Part shown: piece after piece, positions 47,344 to 55,705 of the stretch
Position numbering within the stretch: position 1 is the first letter of the stretch
Layout: each line of letters starts with the position of its first letter
From: DATHZQ01 sp965216945
GTDB lineage: Bacteria; Actinomycetota; Acidimicrobiia; Spongiisociales; UBA5794
Direction: 5' to 3'
Assembly (NCBI GenBank): GCA_965216945.1
Contig: CBDCGU010000003.1
Location: 4,092,001 to 4,156,000, forward strand
DNA length: 64,000 bases
Made by a program: the position numbers and the translations under genes
The notes under the pieces: model-generated
Told to the model about the DNA's origin: nothing
Database searches by the model: none
Seen by the model: only the letters and a program-made list of their open reading frames with translations

Positions 47344-49062
47344 ATGACCGAAACCCTCTCAGGCGCCCAAGCACTCATACGTGCCCTCGAGCTCGAAGGC
47401 GTCGACGTTGTCTTCGGCGTCCCCGGTGGGGCGATCCTGCCTGCGTACGATCCGATCCTCGACAGCCCGATCCGCCACGTGCTCGCTCGGCACGAGCAGG
47501 GCGCCGGGCACATGGCTTCGGGCTATGCCCATGCCTCGGGCGAGGTCGGAGTCATGGTGGCGACCTCCGGTCCCGGCGCCACGAACCTGATCACACCATT
47601 GCAGGACGCCCACATGGATTCGATCCCGGTCGTGGCGATCACCGGCCAGGTAGCGACGAGCTCGATCGGGAACGACGCCTTCCAGGAGGCCCACACCTGG
47701 GGCATCTCGATGCCGTGCACGAAACACAACTATCTCATCACGCAGGCCGATGACATTCCCGATGTGATTCGCGAAGCGTTCCATCTGGCCGCGACCGGAC
47801 GTCCCGGGCCCGTGCTCGTCGACATCCCCAAGAACGTGCTCGCCGCCACCATGACCTGGCATCGCGCCGGGCAACTCGACCTGCCCGGCTACAAGCCGCG
47901 AGACAAGGGTCACCCGAAGCAGGTGAAGGCAGCCGTCGAGCTCCTGCAGGGCAGCCAACGTCCGGTGCTCTACCTGGGCGGTGGCGTGATTCGGGCCAAT
48001 GCCGCCGGTGAGGCGCTTGCCTTCGCCGAGCTGAGCAACGCCCCGGCCGTCACGACACTGATGGGCCGCGGGGCGATCCCCGACTCGCACCCTCTCTGTC
48101 TCGGCATGCCCGGCATGCACGGCAACTACACCGCGGTCACCGCCATGCAACAGGCCGATCTGTTGTTTGCCGTCGGTGCCCGGTTCGATGACCGCGTGAC
48201 GGGCGACGTCGCCAGCTTCGCACCCAATGCGAAGGTCGTGCACGTCGATGTCGACCCGGCCGAGATCGGCAAGGTCCGCAATGCCGACGTGCCGATCGTG
48301 GGAGACGCCCGATCGGTGCTCTTGCAGCTCATCGATGCAATAGGCAGCCACATGGGAGCCGGTCCCGCCCCCGAGCGAGCCGAGTGGTTCGAGACCCTGC
48401 GCGGATGGCAGCGGGACCACCCGCTCGAGTATGAGCAGGACCCGGACGGTCCCATCCAGCAGCAATACGTCGTCCAGGAGCTCCACCGCCTCACCGGAGG
48501 CGACGCGATCGTCGTCGCCGGCGTCGGCCAGCACCAGATGTGGGCATCTCAGTACTGGGGTTTCGAACGCCCGAACACTTGGATCAACTCCGGTGGGTTG
48601 GGCACCATGGGCTATGCGGTTCCCGCCGCCATCGGGGCGAAGGTCGCCAAGCCCGACGAGATCGTCTTTGCGATCGACGGAGACGGTTGCTTCCAGATGA
48701 CCTTCAACGAGTTGATCGGTGCGGCGGTCGAGGGCATCCCGGTGAAGATCGCCGTGATGAACAATCATGGGCTCGGCATGGTGAAGCAGTGGCAGCGACT
48801 CTTCTACGACGAGCGCTACTCGGCCGTCGACCTCACGGACCACACCCCCGACTACGTCAAGCTGGCGGAGGCGATGGGCTGCGTGGGGCTGCGAGCCGAA
48901 CGTCCCTCCGAGGTGCGGCCGTCGCTGGAGAAGGCCTTGGCGGTCGACGATCGGCCGGTGGTCGTGGAGTTCCGCTGCGACCCTGATGCGATGGTGTTCC
49001 CGATGGTGCCGGCCGGAGGATCGAACGACGACATCGTGCTCTCACCGGAGGACCTGGCATGA
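47344..49062 (+). CDS. ilvB: Acetolactate synthase large subunit
   Basis: 572 residues. ThDP-dependent enzyme that makes acetolactate/acetohydroxybutyrate for Val, Leu and Ile. The catalytic Glu is in HVLARHEQGAGHMASGYA (about residue 49). The FAD-binding middle domain is at about 200-340. The ThDP-binding motif is IDGDGCFQMTFNELIGAAVE, GIPVKIAVMNN (GDG...NN). AGGAG lies ahead of the ATG. It works with IlvN (ATGA overlap). It is the first structural gene after the attenuator. Confidence 0.97.
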   Translation: MTETLSGAQALIRALELEGVDVVFGVPGGAILPAYDPILDSPIRHVLARHEQGAGHMASGYAHASGEVGVMVATSGPGATNLITPLQDAHMDSIPVVAITGQVATSSIGNDAFQEAHTWGISMPCTKHNYLITQADDIPDVIREAFHLAATGRPGPVLVDIPKNVLAATMTWHRAGQLDLPGYKPRDKGHPKQVKAAVELLQGSQRPVLYLGGGVIRANAAGEALAFAELSNAPAVTTLMGRGAIPDSHPLCLGMPGMHGNYTAVTAMQQADLLFAVGARFDDRVTGDVASFAPNAKVVHVDVDPAEIGKVRNADVPIVGDARSVLLQLIDAIGSHMGAGPAPERAEWFETLRGWQRDHPLEYEQDPDGPIQQQYVVQELHRLTGGDAIVVAGVGQHQMWASQYWGFERPNTWINSGGLGTMGYAVPAAIGAKVAKPDEIVFAIDGDGCFQMTFNELIGAAVEGIPVKIAVMNNHGLGMVKQWQRLFYDERYSAVDLTDHTPDYVKLAEAMGCVGLRAERPSEVRPSLEKALAVDDRPVVVEFRCDPDAMVFPMVPAGGSNDDIVLSPEDLA

Positions 49063-49568
49063 ATCACGTCATCAGCGTGCTCGTCGAGAACAAGCCCGGA
49101 GTCCTGGCGCGCATCTCGTCGATGTTCGCCAGACGTGGGTTCAACATCCATTCTCTCGCCGTCGGGCCGACTGCCGATCCGGCGATGTCGCGCATGACCG
49201 TCGTGGTCGACGGTCCAGAGATGGAGCAGATCATCAAGCAGCTCTACAAGCTGGTGCACACCGTCAAGGTGACGGAACTGGCGCTCGGCGACCGCATCGA
49301 ACGAGAGATCATGATGGTGAGGGTGAGCGCCGAGCCGAAGCGACGCCCGGAGATCCTCGAGGCCGCCCGGATCTTCGATGCCCAACCAGTGGACATCGGC
49401 ATCGCCAGCGTGACGTTCGTGATGTCGGGCGAACCCGACCGGCTGGCGGACTTTCTCGAGCTGATGCGTCCCTACGGCATCATCGACTTGGCCAAGTCCG
49501 GGCGTATCGCCATGTCCAAGGACCCGAAGACCAAGGATGCCGCTCGGACCTCGCTCCGATCAGCTTGA
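49059..49568 (+). CDS. ilvN: Acetolactate synthase small (regulatory) subunit
   Basis: 169 residues. The N-terminal ACT domain is HVISVLVENKPGVLARISSM, FARRGFNIHSLAVGPTADPA (about 1-45) and gives valine feedback control. A second ACT-like C-terminal domain is at about 80-160 (ILEAARIFDAQPVDIGIASV, TFVMSGEPDRLADFLELMRP, YGIIDLAKSGRIAM). It activates and regulates IlvB. ATG 49059 overlaps the ilvB stop by four bases. Confidence 0.96.
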   Translation: MNHVISVLVENKPGVLARISSMFARRGFNIHSLAVGPTADPAMSRMTVVVDGPEMEQIIKQLYKLVHTVKVTELALGDRIEREIMMVRVSAEPKRRPEILEAARIFDAQPVDIGIASVTFVMSGEPDRLADFLELMRPYGIIDLAKSGRIAMSKDPKTKDAARTSLRSA

Positions 49569-49596
49569 ATGTCGGCCCCCCGCCCAGGAGCACGCA

Positions 49597-50616
49597 ATGC
49601 CACCCACCATCTATTACGCCGGTGACGCCAACCCGAGTCTGATCGCTCTCCGCAAGGTGGCCGTCATCGGGTTCGGGAGCCAGGGGCACGCCCACGCGTT
49701 GAATCTCAAGGACTCCGGCGTCGACGTCGTCGTCGGCTTGCGCCCGGGCAGCAGGCGAGAGCGGATCGCAGCCGATCTCGGGCTGAAGGTCGTCTCCCCC
49801 GCCCAGGCGGCCGACTGGGCGGACGTGATCATGATCCTGGTGCCCGATCAGCACCAGGCAGACCTCTACGAGGCCGCGATCAGACCCAACTTGCGATCCG
49901 GCGACATGCTCCTGTTCGCCCACGGATTCTCGGTGCACTTCGGCTACATCACACCTCCCGACGGGGTCGACGTGGCGATGGTTGCCCCCAAGGGGCCCGG
50001 CCACCTCGTGCGCCGGCAATATGTCGAAGGCAGCGGGGTTCCCTGTCTCGTAGCCATCCACCAAGACGCCACCGGCGACGCCAGAGACGTCGCGCTGTCC
50101 TACGCCCACGGCATCGGCGGTACCCGGGCCGGGGTCATCGAGACAACGTTCCGCGACGAGGCGGAGACCGATCTCTTCGGCGAGCAGGTGATCCTGTGCG
50201 GCGGTGTCGACGAGCTCATCCGGGCCGCGTTCGAGACTCTCACGGACGCCGGCTATCCGGCCGAGATGGCCTATTTCGAGGTGCTCCACGAGCTCAAGCT
50301 GATCGTCGATCTGTTGTACGAAGGCGGGATCACGTGGATGCGCCATTCCGTCTCGGACACGGCGGAGTACGGCGACATCACCAGAGGCCCCCGGATCGTG
50401 ACCGCCGACACTCGGGAGAGCATGCGCCAGATCCTGTCGGAGATCCAATCCGGCGAGTTCGCCAAAGAATGGATGGCCGAGAACGCCGCCGGCACGCCAA
50501 CGCTGCGCACCGCCCGCCAGGACGTGGCCGCCCACCCCATCGAGACCGTCGGCAAGGGCCTCCGCGAGCTGATGCCGTTCCTGAACGAGAAGAGCCCGGA
50601 GACGGAGGACGTATGA
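49597..50616 (+). CDS. ilvC: Ketol-acid reductoisomerase
   Basis: 339 residues from ATG 49597, class I KARI length. It rearranges and reduces acetolactate with NAD(P)H. Rossmann motif VAVIGFGSQGHAHALNLKDS; Mg-binding Asp/Glu in FRDEAETDLFGEQVILCGGV, with the family's second half (AYFEVLHELKLIVDLLYEGG). The strand-2 loop residues (GLRPGSRRERIAAD) suggest NADPH preference. AGGAG precedes the ATG. The 3' end overlaps the Leu-rich leader ORF as ATGA. Confidence 0.96.
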   Translation: MPPTIYYAGDANPSLIALRKVAVIGFGSQGHAHALNLKDSGVDVVVGLRPGSRRERIAADLGLKVVSPAQAADWADVIMILVPDQHQADLYEAAIRPNLRSGDMLLFAHGFSVHFGYITPPDGVDVAMVAPKGPGHLVRRQYVEGSGVPCLVAIHQDATGDARDVALSYAHGIGGTRAGVIETTFRDEAETDLFGEQVILCGGVDELIRAAFETLTDAGYPAEMAYFEVLHELKLIVDLLYEGGITWMRHSVSDTAEYGDITRGPRIVTADTRESMRQILSEIQSGEFAKEWMAENAAGTPTLRTARQDVAAHPIETVGKGLRELMPFLNEKSPETEDV

Positions 50617-50666
50617 GCTCGTCGCTGCTCTTGCTGGGCACCTGCACCGCACTGCTCCTTACGTAG
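50613..50666 (+). CDS. leuA leader peptide (Leu-rich), coupled to ilvC stop
   Basis: 17 residues, MSSSLLLLGTCTALLLT, seven of them Leu in two blocks (CTG CTC TTG CTG at 50625-50636 and CTG CTC CTT at 50652-50660). ATG 50613 overlaps the ilvC TGA. A strong GGAGG (50604-50608) inside ilvC precedes it by four bases. The stop TAG sits on the first base of a 14-bp hairpin. leuA begins 67 bases later. This is the layout of leucine-dependent leader control. Confidence 0.75.
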   Translation: MSSSLLLLGTCTALLLT

Positions 50667-50696
50667 CCCGCTGTGGCCGTTCCGGTCACGGCGGGC
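50666..50696 (+). promoter_or_regulatory. Attenuator-type hairpin before leuA
   Basis: GCCCGCTGTGGCCG (50666-50679) pairs with CGGTCACGGCGGGC (50683-50696): 14 bp with two G-U pairs and a 3-base loop. It starts at the last base of the leader stop codon, so a ribosome at the stop would melt it. No T run follows, so it may act on translation or as a U-less terminator. Confidence 0.7.
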
Positions 50697-50733
50697 GTGC
50701 AATCGTGCCACCACCTCACCCAAGGAGCTCCCC

Positions 50734-52263
50734 ATGTCCGACCGATTGATCATCTTCGACACCACGCTGCGCGACGGCGAGCAAGCGCCCGGCATCGCGC
50801 TGTCCCCCGACGACAAAGTGGCAATCGCCACGCAGCTGGCCCGGCTGCGAGTCGATGTCATCGAAGCAGGCTTCGCCGCATCGAGCCCCGGAGACTTCGA
50901 ATCGGTATCACGAATCGCCGCCGAGGTCGAGGGCCCGGTCATCGCCAGCCTGGCTCGAACCCATCCGGATGACATCGACCGGGCCGCCGACGCCCTGAAG
51001 TCTGCGGACCGCAAGCGCATCCACGTCTTCATCTCGACATCGCCGATTCACATGGAGCAGATGCTGCGGATGACCCCTCAGGAGGTGTTCGCTGCCGCGG
51101 TGGAAGGGGTGAAGCGAGCTCGCCGCTACACCGACGATGTGGAGTTCTCGCCACAGGACGCCACCCGCAGCGACCCCCAGTTCATCATCGACATCTGCAA
51201 AGCGGCCGTCGACGCCGGTGCGACAACGATCAACATCCCGGACACGGTCGGGTACGCCACCCCGACCGAGTTCGTCGACATGCTCACGCAGGTCTACGCC
51301 GAGGTGAAGGGCGATCGAGACGATGTGATCGTCTCCACGCACTGTCACAACGACCTGGGTCTGGCGGTGGCCAACTCGCTCTCGGCGCTCCATGCCGGGG
51401 CCCGCCAGATCGAGGGTGCGATCAACGGCATCGGCGAACGGGCGGGCAACACGTCCACCGAGGAGATCATCATGGCGGTGAAGACGCGTGAGGACTACTA
51501 CGGCGTCGAGATCGCTGCGGACACCCGGGAGATCTTCGAGACGTCACGTCTGGTGTCGAGCCTCACCGGGTATCCGATTCAGTACAACAAGGCGGTCGTC
51601 GGCCGCAACGCGTTCGCCCACGAATCCGGCATCCATCAACACGGTGTGCTGCGCAATCGCGAGACATACGAGATCATGGACCCGGCGAGCGTCGGTCACA
51701 AGAGCATGATCGTGCTCGGAAAGCACTCGGGTCGCGCCGCTTTCAGCGACGCCCTGGACAAGATGGGCATCCGGCTGGAGGACGAAGACTTCGCACGGGC
51801 CTTTGCACGCTTCAAGGTCCTCGCCGACCGCAAGGGCGAGATTCACGAGGAGGGACTGCGGGCCATCATCGAAGAGGAGGCCGGCACCGGCGCCGAACAG
51901 ATCCATCTTCTCCACATCCGGCTCTCCGGAGGCGACGAGTCGACGCCCCTTGCATCCCTGACCGTCCAGAAGGGCGACGAGGTCCTGGAGTACTCGGCCG
52001 GTGGCGACGGCATGGTCAACGCCGCGTTCGTGGCGCTCCAGGATGCGTTCTCGCTGCCCGCAACACTCGTCGACTATCGGGTGAGCCCGCTCACCAGCGG
52101 TGCCGATGCAATGGCCGAGGTCAATGTGATCGTGCAAGCCGGTGCGGAGACGTTCTCGGGGCGGGGCGTGTCGACGGACGTCGTCGAAGGCTCGGCCCGC
52201 GCCTTCGTGGCGGCGCTGAACAAGGCAGCCATCGACCGCGGCGTCCCGGGCGACCCGGCGTGA
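50734..52263 (+). CDS. leuA: 2-isopropylmalate synthase
   Basis: 509 residues. It condenses acetyl-CoA with 2-ketoisovalerate, the first committed step to leucine. HMGL-like TIM barrel: RLIIFDTTLRDGEQAPGIAL at the N-terminus; metal ligands DTTLRDGEQ and the HCHNDLGLAVANSLSALHAG, ARQIEGAINGIGERAGN motif. C-terminal LeuA allosteric domain at about 370-500 (leucine feedback). AAGGAG at 50722-50727. It is the five-hundred-residue leuA type. It overlaps leuB by GTGA. Confidence 0.96.
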   Translation: MSDRLIIFDTTLRDGEQAPGIALSPDDKVAIATQLARLRVDVIEAGFAASSPGDFESVSRIAAEVEGPVIASLARTHPDDIDRAADALKSADRKRIHVFISTSPIHMEQMLRMTPQEVFAAAVEGVKRARRYTDDVEFSPQDATRSDPQFIIDICKAAVDAGATTINIPDTVGYATPTEFVDMLTQVYAEVKGDRDDVIVSTHCHNDLGLAVANSLSALHAGARQIEGAINGIGERAGNTSTEEIIMAVKTREDYYGVEIAADTREIFETSRLVSSLTGYPIQYNKAVVGRNAFAHESGIHQHGVLRNRETYEIMDPASVGHKSMIVLGKHSGRAAFSDALDKMGIRLEDEDFARAFARFKVLADRKGEIHEEGLRAIIEEEAGTGAEQIHLLHIRLSGGDESTPLASLTVQKGDEVLEYSAGGDGMVNAAFVALQDAFSLPATLVDYRVSPLTSGADAMAEVNVIVQAGAETFSGRGVSTDVVEGSARAFVAALNKAAIDRGVPGDPA

Positions 52264-53330
52264 GTCGCGCCCGGGTCGTTCTCCTTCCCGGTGACGGGAT
52301 CGGGCCCGAGGTCGTCGGCGAGGCCCGCAAGGTCCTCGAAGCCGTTGCCCGGCGATTCGAACACGAGCTGGAGTTCGACGTCCGGCTGATGGGGGGCATC
52401 GCCATCGACGAGACCGGCGACCCGCTGCCGGCGAGCACGCTCGACGCCTGTCATGACGCCGATGCCGTGATCCTCGGTGCGGTCGGCGGGCCGAAGTGGG
52501 ACGATCCCACGGCCAAGACCCGGCCGGAAGCGGGTCTGCTCACACTCCGCAAGGAGCTCGGCTTGTTCGCCAACCTGCGCCCGATCGTGGCGTACGACCA
52601 GCTCATCGCAGCATCTCCGCTCCGGCCCGAACTGGTGCGCGACGTCGACATCCTCTTCTTTCGCGAGCTCACGGGCGGCATCTACTTCGGCGCCTCCGGT
52701 GTCGACGAGGATGGGCGGCGGGCGCACTCGACGATGACGTACTCGGAAGGCGAGGTGCGGCGCATCGTGCGGCTGGCCGCCGCCGCGGCACGGAATCGCA
52801 GGGGCAAGCTCACCTCGGTCGACAAGGCCAACGTTCTCGAGGTCTCGCGACTGTGGCGGCGAGTGGCAGGCGACGTCATGGCCGGGGAGTTCCCGGATGT
52901 GGAGTACGAGGTCGAGCTGGTCGATGCGATGGCGATGCATCTCCTCAGCAGGCCACGCGACTTCGATGTCGTCGTGACCGGGAACATGTTCGGCGACATC
53001 CTCACCGACGAGGGGTCGATGCTGCCCGGCTCGCTGGGTCTGTTGCCGTCCGCCTCGCTGGGTGACGGGCCACCAGGGCTCTACGAGCCGATCCACGGCT
53101 CGGCGCCGGACCTCGCAGGGCGAGGGATCGCCAACCCGCTGGCGACCATCCTCGCCGCCGCCATGGCCCTGCGGCATTCGCTCCACCTCGAGGACGAAGC
53201 GGCGGCCATCGAGCGGGCGGTGGACACCGTGCTCGATGCCGGGATGCGCACGGCCGACATCGCATCCGGCGACGATCCTGTCTCGACGGCGACGATGGGC
53301 GACGCCGTCGTTGCAGCTCTCCTCGCATGA
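52260..53330 (+). CDS. leuB: 3-isopropylmalate dehydrogenase
   Basis: 356 residues. NAD-dependent oxidative decarboxylation of 3-isopropylmalate. Motifs: VVLLPGDGIGPEVVGEARKV at the N-terminus; FFRELTGGIYFGASGVDEDG (substrate-binding Arg/Lys region); VTGNMFGDILTDEGSMLPGS (Asp pair binding Mg); EPIHGSAPDLAGRGIANPLA. GTG 52260 overlaps the leuA stop. The leuC, leuD and ilvD genes are not in this window. Confidence 0.96.
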   Translation: MSRARVVLLPGDGIGPEVVGEARKVLEAVARRFEHELEFDVRLMGGIAIDETGDPLPASTLDACHDADAVILGAVGGPKWDDPTAKTRPEAGLLTLRKELGLFANLRPIVAYDQLIAASPLRPELVRDVDILFFRELTGGIYFGASGVDEDGRRAHSTMTYSEGEVRRIVRLAAAAARNRRGKLTSVDKANVLEVSRLWRRVAGDVMAGEFPDVEYEVELVDAMAMHLLSRPRDFDVVVTGNMFGDILTDEGSMLPGSLGLLPSASLGDGPPGLYEPIHGSAPDLAGRGIANPLATILAAAMALRHSLHLEDEAAAIERAVDTVLDAGMRTADIASGDDPVSTATMGDAVVAALLA

Positions 53331-54124
53331 GGACCATCGCCGCTGATCTTCCACAGCTGGCTGCGGTGCTCGACGACCTGAGCACCGGCGTGGCCGAAGG
53401 CACGATCGACAGCAGCGAAGCATTCATCGCCCGGTGCCGGCGCCGCTGGGACACGTCGCTGATCGCACAGGTGGACGCCATGGTGCCGGGCTGGTCGACC
53501 ATGGCCTCCTTCGCAGACGGGAAGACGCTTTGGCACGTGAATCTGGCCATGGCCGCCCTGTATCGACTCGACGAATACCTCGCCGCGCAACCCGAGCTGC
53601 GTCGCGTGATGGAGTGGACCGTCCTGTTGCACGACATCGCCAAGGAACCCACGCACGACCACCGCGATCACCGCCATGCCTTCCGGTCGGCGGCGAGGGC
53701 TGCAGTCGCCTTGCCGCATCTGGGATTCACCACCACCGATCTGTTCCCCACCGAGCTCGAGGGCTGGCGGGGGCTCGTCCATGGCGCCTGGAAACACGAC
53801 CCCGAGGCGGGCGAGCCCATCGCCGACAATCGCTTCCTGCCCGACATCGTCGCGGGAGTCGACCGCATGTTCGCCGGGCATGCGATCCCGCTGCTGAAGG
53901 CAATCGCCCTCCACCAGTCCGTGACCGTCGTGGCCGACTGGCCGTCGCTCGCTCCCCTGACGCAAGCCGAGGAGCGGGCCTACATCTCCACGGACGTCGC
54001 CGCGCTCCAGCTCCCACTGATGCTGGCGGACAACGGCGGGTGGAACCTGTTCGACCCCCCCACGCTGCATTCGATGTATGCCGAGACCCGGGCCGTCTTC
54101 TCCCGCATCGCCGCGGAGCGTTGA
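53327..54124 (+). CDS. HD-domain-like hydrolase, coupled to leuB
   Basis: 265 residues, all-helical. An HD-type signature is visible: His in TLWHVNLAMAALYRLDE, paired HD in VLLHDIAKEPTHDHRDHRHA (about 105-120) and His in HGAWKHDPE. This resembles phosphohydrolase or tRNA-nucleotidyltransferase-associated HD domains; the substrate is unknown. ATG 53327 overlaps the leuB stop (ATGA), so it is translated as the last gene of the leu unit. A direct role in leucine synthesis is not known. Confidence 0.65.
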   Translation: MRTIAADLPQLAAVLDDLSTGVAEGTIDSSEAFIARCRRRWDTSLIAQVDAMVPGWSTMASFADGKTLWHVNLAMAALYRLDEYLAAQPELRRVMEWTVLLHDIAKEPTHDHRDHRHAFRSAARAAVALPHLGFTTTDLFPTELEGWRGLVHGAWKHDPEAGEPIADNRFLPDIVAGVDRMFAGHAIPLLKAIALHQSVTVVADWPSLAPLTQAEERAYISTDVAALQLPLMLADNGGWNLFDPPTLHSMYAETRAVFSRIAAER

Positions 54125-54177
54125 CCCCCGGGCGCGATCTCGTCGAGATACGCCGGACCCGTCGGTAGGTTGGCCCG

Positions 54178-55692
54178 ATGAACCGATGCCGCCTGCTGCT
54201 CCTGCTGATCGCACTGGCGACCGTTGCGGCCGCGTGCACCACATCCGACGCAGGATCGTCGTCGACGACGGCAGGGGTGGCGGCGAGCGACGATACGACC
54301 ACCACCAGCGCCCCCACCACGACCACCACGTCGACGACGACCACACTCCCGCCGGTCGAGGATCAACTGTCCGGCGCCGGCGACGTGGCCGGGCTCGGCG
54401 ACAGCCGCTACCCACACCTCGGCAACGGAGGCTACGACGTACAGCACTACACGCTGGAGCTCACCGTCCTGGACGACTCGGCCGTCCTCACCGGGGCCGC
54501 CGCCCTGGAGGCGGTGGCCATCCAACAGCTGGAGACCTTCAACCTGGACTTCGACCCGTTCGAGATCTCGTCGCTGACGGTCGACGACGCGGCCGCATCC
54601 TTCACCCAGGTCGGGCGGGAGCTCCAGATCACGCCGGCGGCTCCGATACCGGCCGGCGAGGGCTTCGTGGTGCGCATCGAATACAGCGGCGAGCCCCAGC
54701 CGGTTCGGTCGGAGGCGATCGCCTTCGAGGTCGGCTGGATCACAGCAACGAACGGCACCCGCTACGTCGTCTCCGAGCCCGATGGGGCCAGCTCGTGGTT
54801 TCCCTCCAACAATCACCCGCTGGACAAGGCCACGTACACGTTCATCGTGACCGCCCCGACGACCCTGCTGCCGGTGGCCAACGGCACGCTTGCGGAGACG
54901 ATCACCGATCTCGGCGCCACGACGTACGTGTACGAGATGCGGCAGCCGATGGCCTCGTACCTGGCGACCCTGGTCGTCGGCCAGTTGACGGCCGTGGACG
55001 ACCCGATCTCGAGCGCAGCCGCCGGTGTGCCCATTCGCAACGTGCTGCCACCGGACCTGGCTTCCTCTGCGCCACCGAGCCTCGCGTTGCAGGGTGAGAT
55101 GGCTGCCTTCTTCGCCGATCTCTTCGGTGACTACCCCTTCGACATCTACGGCATCGCCGTGGTTCCCGAGTTTCCTGCTGCGCTGGAGACCCAGACGCTG
55201 TCGATCTTCGGCGACGGGATCGTCGATCTGCCCATCTTCGAATTCGTCCTTGCTCACGAACTCGCCCACCAGTGGTTCGGCAACCACATCAGTCCCGGTG
55301 ATTGGGGGGACATCTGGCTCAACGAGGGGTTCGCCACGTACAGCGAGTGGTTGTGGCTCGAGCACACGGAAGGCGCGGAAGCGCTGACGGCGATCGCCCA
55401 AGGCAATCGTGACTCGATGGCGGCGGCCGGGCTGCCCCCACCGGGTGACCCCCCAGCGGACAACCTGTTCAACGCGGCCGTGTACCGGCGCGGGGGGCTC
55501 ACGTTGCACGCATTGCGGCTCGAGATCGGCGACGATGCCTTCTTCTCGACGCTGCGAACGTATGTCGAGCGGTTTGGCGGATCGTCGGCACGGACAGCAG
55601 ACTTCATCGCGGTCGCCGAAGAGGTGTCGGGGCAGCAGCTCGACGATCTCTTCGACGCCTGGTTGCACGGCACAGACGTCCCCGAGCTCTGA
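54178..55692 (+). CDS. M1 family metallopeptidase, lipoprotein
   Basis: 504 residues. A signal peptide with lipobox (TVAAACTT, Cys about 20) and a Thr-rich linker precede an M1 aminopeptidase-like domain. It has the zinc motif HELAHQWFG with the third ligand Glu in LNEGFATYSEWLW. The N-terminal beta domain reads GNGGYDVQHYTLELTVLDDS. The usual exopeptidase GxMEN motif is replaced by FPAALETQT, a form common in actinobacterial secreted members. It is exported and lipid-anchored. TAGGTT (54166-54171) lies six bases before the ATG. Confidence 0.92.
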   Translation: MNRCRLLLLLIALATVAAACTTSDAGSSSTTAGVAASDDTTTTSAPTTTTTSTTTTLPPVEDQLSGAGDVAGLGDSRYPHLGNGGYDVQHYTLELTVLDDSAVLTGAAALEAVAIQQLETFNLDFDPFEISSLTVDDAAASFTQVGRELQITPAAPIPAGEGFVVRIEYSGEPQPVRSEAIAFEVGWITATNGTRYVVSEPDGASSWFPSNNHPLDKATYTFIVTAPTTLLPVANGTLAETITDLGATTYVYEMRQPMASYLATLVVGQLTAVDDPISSAAAGVPIRNVLPPDLASSAPPSLALQGEMAAFFADLFGDYPFDIYGIAVVPEFPAALETQTLSIFGDGIVDLPIFEFVLAHELAHQWFGNHISPGDWGDIWLNEGFATYSEWLWLEHTEGAEALTAIAQGNRDSMAAAGLPPPGDPPADNLFNAAVYRRGGLTLHALRLEIGDDAFFSTLRTYVERFGGSSARTADFIAVAEEVSGQQLDDLFDAWLHGTDVPEL

Positions 55693-55705
55693 GCAAAGGA
55701 TGCGC

